NCBI GenBank assembly: GCA_030950375.1
Contig: JAUZRN010000030.1
Coordinates: forward strand, 1 to 64,000
Reading direction: 5' to 3'
DNA length: 64,000 nucleotides
Origin: Rhodothermus sp.
GTDB taxonomy: Bacteria > Bacteroidota > Rhodothermia > Rhodothermales > Rhodothermaceae
In this document: positions 26,388-36,243 of the stretch, piece after piece
Numbering within the stretch: position 1 is the first letter of the stretch
Layout: every line of letters begins with the position of its first letter
The notes under the pieces: generated by a model
What the model saw: only the letters and a program-made list of their open reading frames with translations
The model's database searches: none
What the model was told of the DNA's origin: nothing
Made by a program: the position numbers and the translations under genes

Positions 26388-26455
26388 AAGTATTTTGCAG
26401 ACAGGAAGCCCGAAGTGCCTGACGGCATCCTGCAAACCCAAGTTTCTCATTACCT

Positions 26456-28291
26456 ATGTGTGGAATTGTCGGATACATTGGCCAACGCCCAGCCGCTGCC
26501 TTACTGCTGAACGGTCTCAAGCGGCTGGAATATCGCGGGTATGATTCCGCCGGCATTGCCGTAGTGGGCAATGGTTGCCTGCAAGTCTACAAGCAGCAAG
26601 GTAAGGTCGACGAGCTGGCTGCGGCGCTGCGAGCGCGTCTGCCCGAGGGTACGCTGGGGATCGGACATACCCGATGGGCCACGCACGGCGAGCCCAACGA
26701 TGTCAATGCACATCCCCACGTCAGTAGTGGGGGCGACTTTGCCCTGGTACACAATGGTATTATCGAAAACTATGCGGCGCTGCGCAAACGTCTGCAACAA
26801 AAAGGCTATGTATTTCGAAGCGAAACCGATACCGAGGCCCTTGTACACCTGATCGACGATGTGCGGCGTACGACCGGGCTGCCGCTTCCAGAGGCCGTCC
26901 GTCAGGCCCTGACCCAGGTAGTGGGCACCTACGGGCTGGCCATCGTGTCGGCATCGGATCCGGATCTATTGATTGCTGCCCGAAAGGGAAGTCCGCTGAT
27001 TCTGGGAATCGGTGAGGGAGAGTACTTTCTAGCCTCCGATGCAGCACCCATCGTGGAGCATACGCGCCAGGTGGTTTATCTGAACGATGGGGAAGTGGTG
27101 GTCGTGCGTCGTAATGGCTACGAGGTGCGTACCACCGACAACGTATTGCTCGAAAAAGAAGTCCATGAGCTGGAGTGGGATCTGGAGCAAATCGAAAAGG
27201 GCGGCTATCCCCACTTCATGCTCAAAGAGATCATGGAGCAACCCGAAGCGCTGGAGAATTGCCTGCGCGGGCGCCTGGATCTGCAGCATAACACGGTGCA
27301 GCTGGGGGGGTTGATTGATGTGATGGACCGCATTCGGGCAGCTGATCGCATCATCATCTGTGCCTGTGGTACCTCGTGGCATGCCGGGCTGGTGGGGGAG
27401 TACCTGATCGAAGAATTTGCACGCATCCCCGTCGAAGTGGAGTACGCCAGTGAGTTTCGCTATCGCAATCCCATTCTACGCCCCGGCGATGTAGTAATTG
27501 CCATTTCGCAGAGTGGGGAGACGGCCGATACGCTGGCAGCCGTGCGTGAAGCCAGACGTCAGGGCGTGCTGACGCTGGGGATCTGTAACGTGGTGGGATC
27601 GACCATCGCTCGGGAGACGGACGCCGGGGTCTATCTACATGTCGGGCCAGAAATCGGTGTGGCTTCAACCAAAGCGTTCACGGCCCAGGTGGCCGTGTTG
27701 ACTATGCTGGCGCTCAAGCTGGCCGAGGGCCGTACGCTTTCGGCGGCGGAAATTGCGCAGATGTTGCGGACGCTGGCCGAAATTCCCGATAAGGTGCGTC
27801 AGGTGCTGACGCTTGACGACGAAATTCGACGTATTGCGCACGTCTATCGCTATGCCTCCAACTTCCTGTACCTCGGGCGGGGTTACAACTTCCCCGTGGC
27901 GCTTGAAGGGGCGCTGAAGCTCAAAGAGATTTCCTACATTCATGCCGAGGGTTATCCAGCCGCCGAAATGAAGCACGGGCCGATCGCGCTCATCGACCGC
28001 TTTATGCCTGTGGTCTTTATCGCCATGAAAGACCGCACCTACGACAAGGTGGTCTCCAACATCGAAGAAGTCGTGGCCCGTCAGGGATCTGTTATTGCGA
28101 TCACGGATGAGGGGAATGGGGAGCTGGATACGCTCTGCGAATACGTTATTCGCATCCCTCCAGCGCCGGAATTTCTGACGCCACTGCTGACGGTGATACC
28201 ACTGCAGCTGCTGGCCTATCATATCGCTGTGATGCGCGGCTGTAATGTGGATCAGCCGCGCAACCTGGCCAAAAGCGTGACGGTGGAGTAG
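26456..28291 (+). CDS. glmS: glutamine--fructose-6-phosphate aminotransferase (isomerizing)
   Basis: A 611-residue enzyme making glucosamine 6-phosphate, the start of peptidoglycan and LPS amino-sugar synthesis. The N-terminal nucleophile is Cys2 (MCGIVGYIG). The glutaminase domain carries [11 protein letters not shown] and HNGIIENY. Two SIS domains follow ([41 protein letters not shown]) and the C-terminus ends LAKSVTVE. Length and motifs are standard. The first ATG fits exactly because Cys2 must follow it. Confidence 0.96.
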   Translation: MCGIVGYIGQRPAAALLLNGLKRLEYRGYDSAGIAVVGNGCLQVYKQQGKVDELAAALRARLPEGTLGIGHTRWATHGEPNDVNAHPHVSSGGDFALVHNGIIENYAALRKRLQQKGYVFRSETDTEALVHLIDDVRRTTGLPLPEAVRQALTQVVGTYGLAIVSASDPDLLIAARKGSPLILGIGEGEYFLASDAAPIVEHTRQVVYLNDGEVVVVRRNGYEVRTTDNVLLEKEVHELEWDLEQIEKGGYPHFMLKEIMEQPEALENCLRGRLDLQHNTVQLGGLIDVMDRIRAADRIIICACGTSWHAGLVGEYLIEEFARIPVEVEYASEFRYRNPILRPGDVVIAISQSGETADTLAAVREARRQGVLTLGICNVVGSTIARETDAGVYLHVGPEIGVASTKAFTAQVAVLTMLALKLAEGRTLSAAEIAQMLRTLAEIPDKVRQVLTLDDEIRRIAHVYRYASNFLYLGRGYNFPVALEGALKLKEISYIHAEGYPAAEMKHGPIALIDRFMPVVFIAMKDRTYDKVVSNIEEVVARQGSVIAITDEGNGELDTLCEYVIRIPPAPEFLTPLLTVIPLQLLAYHIAVMRGCNVDQPRNLAKSVTVE

Positions 28292-28349
28292 GTCTGGCAC
28301 TTTCGATCTGCTGCCGGCGTTAGCAGCCGCGGAAACCTTAGCAGCCGAT

Positions 28350-29432
28350 ATGATCCCGAAGGAACCGCTGGAAGAAATCAAGCGACGCTACGAGGAGGTT
28401 ACGCAGGCGCTGTCGGATCCGGCGGTGGCTGCCGATCCCAGACGGCTGGCCGAGCTGGGACGCGAGCATGCCAGCCTGCGCGCTGTGGTGGAGGCCATTG
28501 AGGCCTATGAACGGTTGCTGGCCGAACAGGAGAGCCTGCGCGAGCTGATCCGTACCGAGTCGGACCCGGAGCTTGTGCGCATGGCACGGCACGAGCTGGA
28601 GGAACTGGAGGCGCGATTGCCAGCCGTCGAGGAAGATCTGCGGTTGCGTTTGATCCCTCGGGATGAGATGGATCGGCGCAATGCCATTGTGGAGATCCGA
28701 GCAGGTACGGGCGGAGATGAAGCCGCCCTGTTTGCTGGCGATCTGTTTCGGATGTACAGTCGCTTTGCCGAACAGAAAGGCTGGAAGCTGGAGGTGCTCG
28801 ATGCGTCACCGGGTACGGTGGGCGGCTTCAAAGAGATCATCTTCAGCCTGAAGGGGCCGGACGTGTACGGCACCATGAAGTACGAAAGCGGCGTGCATCG
28901 TGTGCAGCGCGTGCCCATTACCGAATCACAGGGCCGTATCCACACCTCGGCAGCCAGCGTGGTTGTGCTGCCCGAAGCGGAAGCGGTAGATGTAGAGATC
29001 CGTCCCGAGGACCTTCGAATCGATGTCTTTCGGGCCAGCGGACCGGGAGGACAGCACGTCAACCGTACCGAGTCGGCCGTCCGCATTACGCATATCCCGA
29101 CGGGTATCGTCGTCTCCTGTCAGGACGAAAAAAGCCAGCACCAGAATAAGGAAAAAGCGCTGCGCATTCTGCGAGCCCGCCTCTATGAGCTGGAGCGTGA
29201 GCGCCAGCGGGCCGAACGTGATGCGATGCGACGCGCCTCCATCCAGACCGGCGATCGGTCGGCCAAGATCCGCACGTACAACTTTCCGCAGGATCGCGTA
29301 ACCGATCACCGGCTCGAAGGCGAGCTGAAGAACTGGCCGCTACACCGCGTCATCGAAGGTGAACTGGATGAACTGATCAATGCATTGCGTACGGCCGAGC
29401 ACGCGGAGCGCCTGGCCCAGCTCAAGGCCTAA
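28350..29432 (+). CDS. prfA: peptide chain release factor 1
   Basis: A 360-residue class I release factor reading UAA/UAG. The GGQ motif is in [20 protein letters not shown], and the RF1-type stretch [19 protein letters not shown] precedes it. Length matches RF1, and no RF2-type programmed frameshift is present. It lies 58 bases after glmS and 124 bases before the rpsF operon. Confidence 0.95.
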   Translation: MIPKEPLEEIKRRYEEVTQALSDPAVAADPRRLAELGREHASLRAVVEAIEAYERLLAEQESLRELIRTESDPELVRMARHELEELEARLPAVEEDLRLRLIPRDEMDRRNAIVEIRAGTGGDEAALFAGDLFRMYSRFAEQKGWKLEVLDASPGTVGGFKEIIFSLKGPDVYGTMKYESGVHRVQRVPITESQGRIHTSAASVVVLPEAEAVDVEIRPEDLRIDVFRASGPGGQHVNRTESAVRITHIPTGIVVSCQDEKSQHQNKEKALRILRARLYELERERQRAERDAMRRASIQTGDRSAKIRTYNFPQDRVTDHRLEGELKNWPLHRVIEGELDELINALRTAEHAERLAQLKA

Positions 29433-29556
29433 TTTTCCGCAAAGAAGAACCGTCCTTTTGCGTTCAGCGTTGAAGCGCCGTACCTTGCCTGCCTCCCTGC
29501 TCCCGTGGCAGACGGGGGCATGACCCGAACCGGTAATCATTCCACAGGGAAGGACC

Positions 29557-29997
29557 ATGTCGGAAGCCAAGAACTTCTACGAGCTGACTTACATTATCAA
29601 CGCGACGCTCAGCGACGACCAGATCAAGGAGGTTATCCGCCGCGTCAATCAGTACATCGAAGAGCACGGCGGCGAAATCGTCGAGGTCGATGAGTGGGGC
29701 ACGCGGCGCCTGGCCTATCCGATTCAAAAGCGTCGGAACGGCTACTATGTAAACATGTACTTCCGGGCGCCCGGCTCGTTCATTGCCGCTCTGGAGCGTT
29801 TCCTGGAGATCGACGAGCAGGTAATGCGCTACCTGACGCTGCGTATGGACGCGAAGATGCTGCGCCACTATGAGCGGCGTAAGCAACGGACTGTCGAGGC
29901 AACGCAGCCGCAACCGACAGATGTAGAGGTGGAAGTGGAAGAGGAAAAAGAAGTCGAAGTAGAGGTGGAAGAAGAAAAAGAGGAAGAAACGGAATAG
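29557..29997 (+). CDS. rpsF: 30S ribosomal protein S6 with encoded acidic tail
   Basis: A 146-residue S6. Residues ~1-105 form the standard ferredoxin-like S6 fold (YELTYIINATLSDDQIKEV, WGTRRLAYPIQKRRNGYYV). A C-terminal extension follows; its last 24 residues contain 15 Glu and include the 10-mer VEVEVEEEKE twice in tandem. In E. coli, RimK adds Glu residues to S6 after translation; here a comparable tail is genome-encoded. AGGGAAGG precedes the ATG. Operon with rpsR and rplI, as in most bacteria. Confidence 0.95.
   Translation: MSEAKNFYELTYIINATLSDDQIKEVIRRVNQYIEEHGGEIVEVDEWGTRRLAYPIQKRRNGYYVNMYFRAPGSFIAALERFLEIDEQVMRYLTLRMDAKMLRHYERRKQRTVEATQPQPTDVEVEVEEEKEVEVEVEEEKEEETE
29923..29982 (+). 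repeat. tandem 10-codon repeat in the rpsF acidic tail
   Basis: Codons 29923-29952 and 29953-29982 encode the same ten residues but differ at five synonymous third positions, so the protein repeat is kept while the DNA has drifted. Confidence 0.85.
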
Positions 29998-30033
29998 TCG
30001 TCGGTCTTCATCAACCTGAAGCAACATAGAGCC

Positions 30034-30231
30034 ATGGCACGTAAGCGTGATCTGGAATACGTTGACTACAAGGATGTTGAGTTTTTGAAGCAGTTTATTA
30101 ACGAGCAGGGTAAGATTCTGCCGCGTCGAATTACGGGCGTATCGGCCAAAACGCAGCGGCAGATTGCCCGTGCCATCAAGCGGGCGCGTCACCTGGCCCT
30201 GCTGCCGTTCGTGTCTGATGCCGTTAAGTGA
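30034..30231 (+). CDS. rpsR: 30S ribosomal protein S18
   Basis: A 65-residue S18 with the typical [24 protein letters not shown] and [25 protein letters not shown]. It binds the S6 partner encoded just upstream. It has no Cys residues, so it is a zinc-free form. Confidence 0.96.
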   Translation: MARKRDLEYVDYKDVEFLKQFINEQGKILPRRITGVSAKTQRQIARAIKRARHLALLPFVSDAVK

Positions 30232-30282
30232 GCTGCAAGATGCAGCCGTAGATGGACGCTTTACCATAACCGCAATGTTGCC

Positions 30283-30738
30283 ATGAAAGTACTCCTATTG
30301 CAGGATGTAGAAAAGTTGGGCCTGGAAGGAGAGGTGGTAACCGTACGCGATGGCTACGGACGGAACTACCTGATCCCGAAAGGTCTGGCCATCGAGGCGA
30401 CGCCGGGTGTGCTCAAAGACCTGGAAGAGCGACGTCGTCAGCAGGCACGTAAGCTGGCCCGCCTGCGCGAAGAGGCTGAACGCATGGCCGAAGAACTGGC
30501 GAAGACCGAAGTAGTCATCCGAGCCAAAGTCGGTGAAGAAAACCGCATCTTCGGTACGGTTACTTCAAGCCAGGTAGCCGACTATCTGGCGCAGCGAGGT
30601 TTTCAGATTGATCGGCGTCGCATCGAGATGCCCGAAGACATTCGAATGCTGGGGGTCTATACGGCACGCGTCAGACTTCATCCCGAAGTGGTGGCGCAGA
30701 TCAAAATTCGCGTCGAGCCAGAGACATCTGAAAGCTAA
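30283..30738 (+). CDS. rplI: 50S ribosomal protein L9
   Basis: A 151-residue L9: N-terminal globular domain (MKVLLLQDVEKLGLEGEVV, VRDGYGRNYLIPKGLA), a long charged central helix (about 42-75), and the C-terminal domain (FGTVTSSQVADYLAQRGF). It is the last gene of the rpsF-rpsR-rplI operon and is followed by a strong terminator. Confidence 0.96.
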   Translation: MKVLLLQDVEKLGLEGEVVTVRDGYGRNYLIPKGLAIEATPGVLKDLEERRRQQARKLARLREEAERMAEELAKTEVVIRAKVGEENRIFGTVTSSQVADYLAQRGFQIDRRRIEMPEDIRMLGVYTARVRLHPEVVAQIKIRVEPETSES

Positions 30739-30767
30739 GCGACTTTCCGATGGGCAACAATTGGCGA

Positions 30768-30800
30768 AGGCGTTCGTTTCTCCGACGAACGCCTTTTTTT
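30768..30800 (+). terminator. intrinsic terminator after rplI
   Basis: A 9-base stem (GGCGTTCGT at 30769-30777 pairing with ACGAACGCC at 30785-30793) with a 7-base loop is followed directly by seven T residues. It ends the ribosomal operon. Confidence 0.92.
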
Positions 30801-30825
30801 GTTGAAAAGCCGTAACCGATCCATT

Positions 30826-32850
30826 ATGAAAGTCGGACAACGGTTGTCATACACCGGCCTGCTGGTGTTGCTTGTGCTGCAGGTATGGCCGGTGCAGGCG
30901 CAGCGGGCGACCGATCTGGTACAGTGGCGGGCCCGGGCCTATCCGGAAACGGTGGCGCCGGGCGACTCGCTCTGGCTTCGCCTGGAAGCGAGCATTGCGG
31001 AGGGGTGGAAGATGTATGCGCTCGACTCGCCCCCCCCTACGCGTGGCGTTCGGGTTCGCCTCGACACATTACCGGCCGGGATACGACAGGCGGGACCGCC
31101 ACGCCAGCAGCCTCCTCGTGAAGGCTATGATCCGTTTTTCGAGCAGGTCGTTCGCTATTTCATGAATCAGACCGTGCTGGCGGTGCCGCTGGTTGTGGGG
31201 GCGGACGCCACCTCCGGCCCACGTACACTGAAGGCCCGGGTCGAATTCACCATCTGCAACGATCGGATCTGCCTGCCTCCCACGGAGGTGCCCGTTGAGG
31301 CAACCGTTCGCATTGATCCCCAGGCTCCTCCGACGGCTACCCTGCCACGCTTTGAACCAGCGGTGCCTCCGATCGATCCGGCATCGTCCACGCCAACGAC
31401 GGAAGACGTGCCGGCCCTGACGGAAGCGGCCACACAGGATCTGGCACGGGCGCGTTCTGGTGGACTCTGGGGCTTTCTGCTGCTGGCCATAGGGGCCGGC
31501 CTGGCAGCGCTGCTTACCCCCTGCGTCTTTCCCATGATTCCCCTGACCGTTTCGTTCTTTACCCGACAGGGAGGGAATCGGGCACAGGCCGTCCGCATGG
31601 CGCTCGTCTATGGGCTGGCGATTGTGGCGACGTTTACCGGGCTGGGTGTGCTGACGGCCCTGCTCGTCGGGGCATCCGGAGCGCAGACTATCGCAGCCAA
31701 TCCCTGGATCAACCTTTTCATCGGGCTGGTTTTCATTCTGTTTGCGTTGTCGCTGCTCGGACTCTACGAACTGCGCCTGCCTTCCGGATTGATCAACTAC
31801 TTTAACCGCCAGAGCCAGACGCATGGCGGCTATTTGGGAGTGCTCTTCATGGGGCTGACCCTCACGCTGGTGTCGTTCTCCTGCACGGCGCCCTTCGTAG
31901 GGGGCCTGCTGGCTGCTACGGCGCTGGGTGAGTGGGGCTATCCCATACTGGGGATGGTAGCCTTCAGCCTGACGTTCGCGACGCCGTTTGTGCTGTTTGC
32001 GCTGTTTCCTCGGGCCCTGCAGGCCCTACCGCGCTCGGGGTCCTGGATGCAAACGATCAAGGTGATGCTGGGCTTTGTGGAGCTGGCGGCTGCCCTGAAG
32101 TTTCTCTCGAATGCGGACCTGGTATGGGGCTGGGGGATCCTTTCCCGACCGCTGGTGATTGCGCTGGTGGCCGTACTGTTTTTCCTGACGGGCCTGTACC
32201 TGATCGGTAAGCTGCGCCTGTCGCATGAACCACCCGTAGAAACCGTGGGTGTCGGACGGTTGCTGGTGGCCGTGCTGTTCTTCGGCCTGTCGCTCTACAT
32301 GCTACCCGGTCTGCTGGGTGCGCCGCTGGGCAACCTGGACGCGTACCTGCCGCCCCGCCGGGCTACGGACGTAGGGCTGGTGGCGCTGCTCCAGAACAAC
32401 GGCGGTGCCGGAAATGCGGCGGAGCTGAGCTGGCATGAAGACCTGGAAGCAGCCCTGAACGAAGCACAGGCGACGGGGCGTCCCGTGTTTATCGACTTTA
32501 CAGGCTACACCTGCACAAATTGCCGTCAGATGGAAGCTACTGTGTTCCCGCACCCGGAGGTGGCGCGGCGGTTGCGGGAAGATTTCGTGCGGCTTCGGCT
32601 CTACACCGACGATGCATCGGTAGGGCCGAAGTGGCAGCGCTATCAGCTCCAGTTAACCGGTACCGTGGCACTCCCGACCTATGCGATTGTGCCCCCTGAG
32701 GGCAGACCCTTGCTGGCAAGGCATATGGGACTGGCCTCGGTGGAAGAGTTTGTAGCCTTTCTGGAAAGAGGACGACAGGCCTTCAGGCAGTGGCTGGCAG
32801 AAAAAGCTGGAGCGCGTAGGGCCTCCGAGGCGACGGCTGCCCTGCGCTAA
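30826..32850 (+). CDS. DsbD-family thiol:disulfide interchange protein
   Basis: A 674-residue protein. A signal peptide (to about VQAQ) leads to a periplasmic DsbD-alpha-like domain (FTICNDRICLPPTEVPVEA, with two Cys). An eight-helix membrane domain follows, with Cys in LLTPCVFPMIPLTVSFF and FSCTAPFVGGLLA. The C-terminal thioredoxin-like domain has the active pair CTNC in FIDFTGYTCTNCRQME. It carries electrons from cytoplasmic thioredoxin to periplasmic thiols. The ATG at 30826 removes nine unlikely residues of the longer frame. The MFS gene follows 12 bases on. Confidence 0.92.
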   Translation: MKVGQRLSYTGLLVLLVLQVWPVQAQRATDLVQWRARAYPETVAPGDSLWLRLEASIAEGWKMYALDSPPPTRGVRVRLDTLPAGIRQAGPPRQQPPREGYDPFFEQVVRYFMNQTVLAVPLVVGADATSGPRTLKARVEFTICNDRICLPPTEVPVEATVRIDPQAPPTATLPRFEPAVPPIDPASSTPTTEDVPALTEAATQDLARARSGGLWGFLLLAIGAGLAALLTPCVFPMIPLTVSFFTRQGGNRAQAVRMALVYGLAIVATFTGLGVLTALLVGASGAQTIAANPWINLFIGLVFILFALSLLGLYELRLPSGLINYFNRQSQTHGGYLGVLFMGLTLTLVSFSCTAPFVGGLLAATALGEWGYPILGMVAFSLTFATPFVLFALFPRALQALPRSGSWMQTIKVMLGFVELAAALKFLSNADLVWGWGILSRPLVIALVAVLFFLTGLYLIGKLRLSHEPPVETVGVGRLLVAVLFFGLSLYMLPGLLGAPLGNLDAYLPPRRATDVGLVALLQNNGGAGNAAELSWHEDLEAALNEAQATGRPVFIDFTGYTCTNCRQMEATVFPHPEVARRLREDFVRLRLYTDDASVGPKWQRYQLQLTGTVALPTYAIVPPEGRPLLARHMGLASVEEFVAFLERGRQAFRQWLAEKAGARRASEATAALR

Positions 32851-32862
32851 TCGTTTGAAGTT

Positions 32863-34044
32863 ATGACAGCGCACCCTTTCGGGGTGGTTACGCGACGAGC
32901 CTACTGGCTGATCGTGCTGTTCGGGCTGGTCAGCCTGCTGGCTGATCTTACCTATGAGAGTGCCCGTAGTCTGATCGGGCCTTATCTGGGGTGGCTGGGG
33001 GCGTCGGCCACCGCCGTGGGTGTCGTAGCAGGAGCCGGTGAGCTGGTCGGCTATGGGCTCCGGCTGGTCAGTGGCTATCTGAGCGACCGGACTCGGCGTT
33101 ACTGGACGCTCACGCTGCTGGGCTACGCGATCAACCTGCTGGCCGTGCCTGCTCTGGCACTGGCTGGTCGCTGGGAGGTGGCGGCTGCGCTGATTATCGC
33201 GGAGCGGGCTGGAAAGGCATTGCGCGCACCTGCCCGTGATGTGCTGCTGTCGCATGCGACGGCGCAGGTGGGTCATGGTCGAGGGTTCGGGCTGCACGAA
33301 GCGCTGGACCAGATCGGAGCGGTAGCCGGCCCGCTACTGATGGCTGGCGTGCTATGGCAGGGCGGGAGTTACCGAAGCGCCTTCGCGCTGCTGCTGGTGC
33401 CCGCACTGCTGGCGCTGTTGCTGCTTGGCGTGGCCCGGCTACGCTATCCACGTCCCCAGGAGCTGGAGGCAGCAGCGGCTATGCATCCAGCAGATCAGGC
33501 CCTTCCCCGTACGTTCTGGATCTATCTGGTGGGTGCCGGACTGCTGGCGGCTGGCTATGCCGACTTTCCCTTGATAGCCTTTCACTTTCGGGAAGCGGAG
33601 GTGCTGCCCGAAGCCTGGATTCCCCTGAGCTACGCCCTGGCGATGGGCGTCGATGCCGTAGCGGCACTGGGACTGGGACGGCTGTTCGATCGCTTTGGCC
33701 CTATCATACTGGCGCTGGTGGTGGCGCTCAGTGCGGCTTTTGTCCCGCTGGCCTTTCTGGGAGGTGCCGTAGCAGTATGGGCAGCCATGGTGCTGTGGGG
33801 CATCGGCATGGGCGCGCAGGAGTCCATCCTGCGGGCTGCGCTGGCCCAGATGATCGCGCCGGGTCGGCGGGGCGTAGCTTTCGGGTTGTTTCATGCCGTT
33901 TTCGGTGTGTGCTGGTTTGGAGGAAGCGCATTGCTGGGCGTGCTTTATGATACCTCAAGGACGGCCCTGGTGATCGTGGCGGTAACGCTTCAGTTGCTGG
34001 CTGCCCTGGTATGGGGTTGGATGAGTCGTCAACCGAAGCGGTAG
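32863..34044 (+). CDS. MFS transporter
   Basis: A 393-residue major facilitator protein with about 12 hydrophobic helices. The loop 2-3 signature is present in the form SGYLSDRTRRYWTLTLLGY, and ALDQIGAVAGPLLMAG belongs to helix 5. The substrate cannot be predicted. Starts shortly after the DsbD gene; the stop overlaps btuC on the other strand by 16 bases. Confidence 0.88.
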   Translation: MTAHPFGVVTRRAYWLIVLFGLVSLLADLTYESARSLIGPYLGWLGASATAVGVVAGAGELVGYGLRLVSGYLSDRTRRYWTLTLLGYAINLLAVPALALAGRWEVAAALIIAERAGKALRAPARDVLLSHATAQVGHGRGFGLHEALDQIGAVAGPLLMAGVLWQGGSYRSAFALLLVPALLALLLLGVARLRYPRPQELEAAAAMHPADQALPRTFWIYLVGAGLLAAGYADFPLIAFHFREAEVLPEAWIPLSYALAMGVDAVAALGLGRLFDRFGPIILALVVALSAAFVPLAFLGGAVAVWAAMVLWGIGMGAQESILRAALAQMIAPGRRGVAFGLFHAVFGVCWFGGSALLGVLYDTSRTALVIVAVTLQLLAALVWGWMSRQPKR

Positions 34045-35051
34045 TGGCCGCGGCGTAGTAGCATCAGAAAGAAGGGAACGCCACACAGGGCAGTGACCAC
34101 GCCCACAGGTAGCTCGACACCCGGTAGCACCAGCCGGGCTGCCAGATCGGCCCAGATCAGGAAGATAGCCCCCAGCAGAAAGCTCAATGGCACTACCCTT
34201 CGGTGAGGGACGCCCGTCAGCGCACGAACGGCGTGGGGGATGATCAACCCGACAAAGCCGATCGTGCCGGAAAAAGCGACCAGCGTACCGGTTACCAGCG
34301 CCGCCATGAAAATCAGAAGACGCTTGGCGCGTTCGACAGGAACGCCAAGCTGAGCAGCCGGCTCTTCACCCAGCAACAGCAGATCCATCGGCCGCGTGAG
34401 CGCCAGCATACCAAGTAGACCCAGCAGGGCAGCCAGAGCCGGAAGGGGCAACAGGGACCAGCGGGCGCCGCTAAAGGAGCCCAGCAACCAGAATAACACG
34501 GCGCGGAGCTTGTCCGGGCTGGGCGAGGCAAACGTGATGAACGACGTGATGGAGGCCATCAGCGCCGAGATCGCCACTCCCCCCAACAACAGCCGCGTAA
34601 TCGAAAGCAGGCCGTTCTGACGGGCCACCAGATAGACGAGCGTTAGCGCGAGCAGGGCGCCCAGAAAGGCCGCCAGGGGCATCGAGAGCGTACGCGACAG
34701 GAGGGGAGGCAGCAAACCCAGATAGAAGAGCGAAGCACCGACACTTGCACCGCTCGAAAGCCCGAGAATATACGGCTCGGCCAGTGGATTACGCACCAGT
34801 GCTTGCATGGCTACTCCCACAATCGCCAACCCGCCGCCGGTCAGGAGTGCCATCAACACCCGGGGCAGCCGAAGTTGCCAGACGATCCGTTCGGCAACCG
34901 GATCGGCCGGCGCACCCACCAGCCGGCCAAGTAGCGCGTGCAATACGACATCTGGAGCCAGGGAAACGCTCCCCAGCGCCACACCGGCCCCTACTGAGAC
35001 AAGCAGCAGACCAAGCAGCCAGAAGCCCAGGGACAACGCACGCAATTTCAT
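34029..35051 (-). CDS. btuC: FecCD/BtuC-type ABC transporter permease
   Basis: A 340-residue permease of the iron-siderophore/cobalamin family. About ten helices are visible, with LRLPRVLMALLTGGGLAIVG, MQALVRNPLAEPYILGLSSGA and the cytoplasmic coupling segment GTIGFVGLIIPHAVRALTG. ATG 35051 overlaps the binding-protein stop (ATGA), so the two are translationally coupled. The substrate (cobalamin, haem or ferric siderophore) is not settled by sequence. No ATPase gene follows in the window. Confidence 0.9.
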   Translation of the reverse strand: MKLRALSLGFWLLGLLLVSVGAGVALGSVSLAPDVVLHALLGRLVGAPADPVAERIVWQLRLPRVLMALLTGGGLAIVGVAMQALVRNPLAEPYILGLSSGASVGASLFYLGLLPPLLSRTLSMPLAAFLGALLALTLVYLVARQNGLLSITRLLLGGVAISALMASITSFITFASPSPDKLRAVLFWLLGSFSGARWSLLPLPALAALLGLLGMLALTRPMDLLLLGEEPAAQLGVPVERAKRLLIFMAALVTGTLVAFSGTIGFVGLIIPHAVRALTGVPHRRVVPLSFLLGAIFLIWADLAARLVLPGVELPVGVVTALCGVPFFLMLLRRGHYRFG

Positions 35052-35962
35052 GGCAGCTTGCGAGCCAGTGCCGGATGAAAACATTGCAGCAGGGCTTCCA
35101 GGCCATCCAACAGACGGGGGCCGGGACGCAAGATAAGCGAAGGCTCAATCCCACAGATGCGTCGGTTGCGGACGGCCGGCAGCAGGTCCCAGGATGGATG
35201 CTGCTGCAACAGCCGGTCTGGATCATAGTCGGCTCCGGCTGCCACGACAATGAACTCCGGTTGAAGCTGCAGAACCAGCTCCTCGCTCAATACTGGTGCC
35301 GGGTTGGGGAGTGAAGCCGTCAAGCTTTCCCCACCGGCGCGGGCTACCAGGTCGTGCACGTAGCTGCCCCGACCGAAAGCGTAAAGCGTTGCATCGCTGA
35401 TCAGCACCAGTACGGAAGGACGCTGCTGAAGCGTATCGACCACGGCGGCCAGTCGGGCAAGTCGAAGGCGTAGCGAATCTACGGTGCGACGGGCAGCCGA
35501 CTCGGTTCCCAGTAGCGCGCCTGTGGTCAGGATCGCTTCCAGCACATCATCGAGCGAAGCATACGAAAAAAAGTACACCGGCAGTCCCAGCGCTTCAAAG
35601 GTGGTTGCATCACGCGGATTGTTCACCTGGTCGGTGGCCAGCACCAGGTCTGGTTGCAGTGCAACGATCGCCTCGAAATTGACCGGTAACGCGCTGAAGC
35701 GAGGAAGCGTGTCAACAGCCGGAGGATAGTCGTCAGCAGTGGTGACCCCAACCAGCTTGTGGCCGGCTCCGGCTGCAAAGACGATTTCGGTCAGGCTGGG
35801 GGCCAGCGTTACCACACGCTCCGGCACACGGGATAGGGTGACCACACGCCCCAGGTCATCCGTGAAGGACAACGTGCCGTCGGTCGGTGCTGGTGAGCGA
35901 CGACAGGCTCCAAGCCCAACCAGCAGCAACAGCAGTAGCAGCCGACTTGAAAAAAGCCGCAT
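35048..35962 (-). CDS. btuF: periplasmic substrate-binding lipoprotein, BtuF/FepB type
   Basis: A 304-residue class III binding protein. The signal ends in LLLVGLGAC, a clear lipobox, so it is probably a lipoprotein. The mature part has the paired-lobe layout: VVTLAPSLTEIVFAAGAGHKLVG, LQPDLVLATD, LGLPVYFF, and LVARAGGE. It delivers substrate to the coupled permease. ATG 35962 was chosen because it directly precedes the signal; the longer frame to 36088 lacks one. BtuF is the closest match by motif, but iron-complex binding remains possible. Confidence 0.85.
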   Translation of the reverse strand: MRLFSSRLLLLLLLVGLGACRRSPAPTDGTLSFTDDLGRVVTLSRVPERVVTLAPSLTEIVFAAGAGHKLVGVTTADDYPPAVDTLPRFSALPVNFEAIVALQPDLVLATDQVNNPRDATTFEALGLPVYFFSYASLDDVLEAILTTGALLGTESAARRTVDSLRLRLARLAAVVDTLQQRPSVLVLISDATLYAFGRGSYVHDLVARAGGESLTASLPNPAPVLSEELVLQLQPEFIVVAAGADYDPDRLLQQHPSWDLLPAVRNRRICGIEPSLILRPGPRLLDGLEALLQCFHPALARKLP

Positions 35963-36243
35963 TGTCCAAACCGCGCTTCGTGTGCCTGTAAGATAGAAAC
36001 GGCTCGTAAAAACAGCCTGGACCCTGAAGAGTTTCGTTTTTACCTGGTGGCGACTGATCGGAAACGTCTGGATATAAACCGCTGGCAAAAAGAAACCGTC
36101 GTCTGCAAACAGGTCCAGCTATGCAGCGAAACGGCATGTCTGTTTCCTGAACGAAATCACTTCAGTTCGAAACTACTTGGCCGATACTATAAGCTGCGGA
36201 GGTGCCTTCGTAGGAATTGTTACCAATTTACCCCCCCTGTCCT
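35963..36243. other. divergent intergenic region between btuF and NtrC-type regulator
   Basis: A 281-base region without a recognisable gene. It contains an 8-base inverted repeat, GTAAAAAC at 36006-36013 and GTTTTTAC at 36036-36043, on the btuF side. The cobalamin-riboswitch core motifs were looked for on the minus strand and not found. GGAGG (36199-36203) is too far from the regulator ATG to be its ribosome-binding site. Confidence 0.4.

Noticed and set aside
26320-26455. glmS ribozyme upstream of glmS
   Set aside because: The catalytic core sequences of the ribozyme are not present; only a simple GC hairpin is seen.
35963-36243. Cobalamin riboswitch upstream of btuF
   Set aside because: A GTCGCCACC segment on the minus strand looked suggestive, but the conserved B12-box and flanking motifs are missing.
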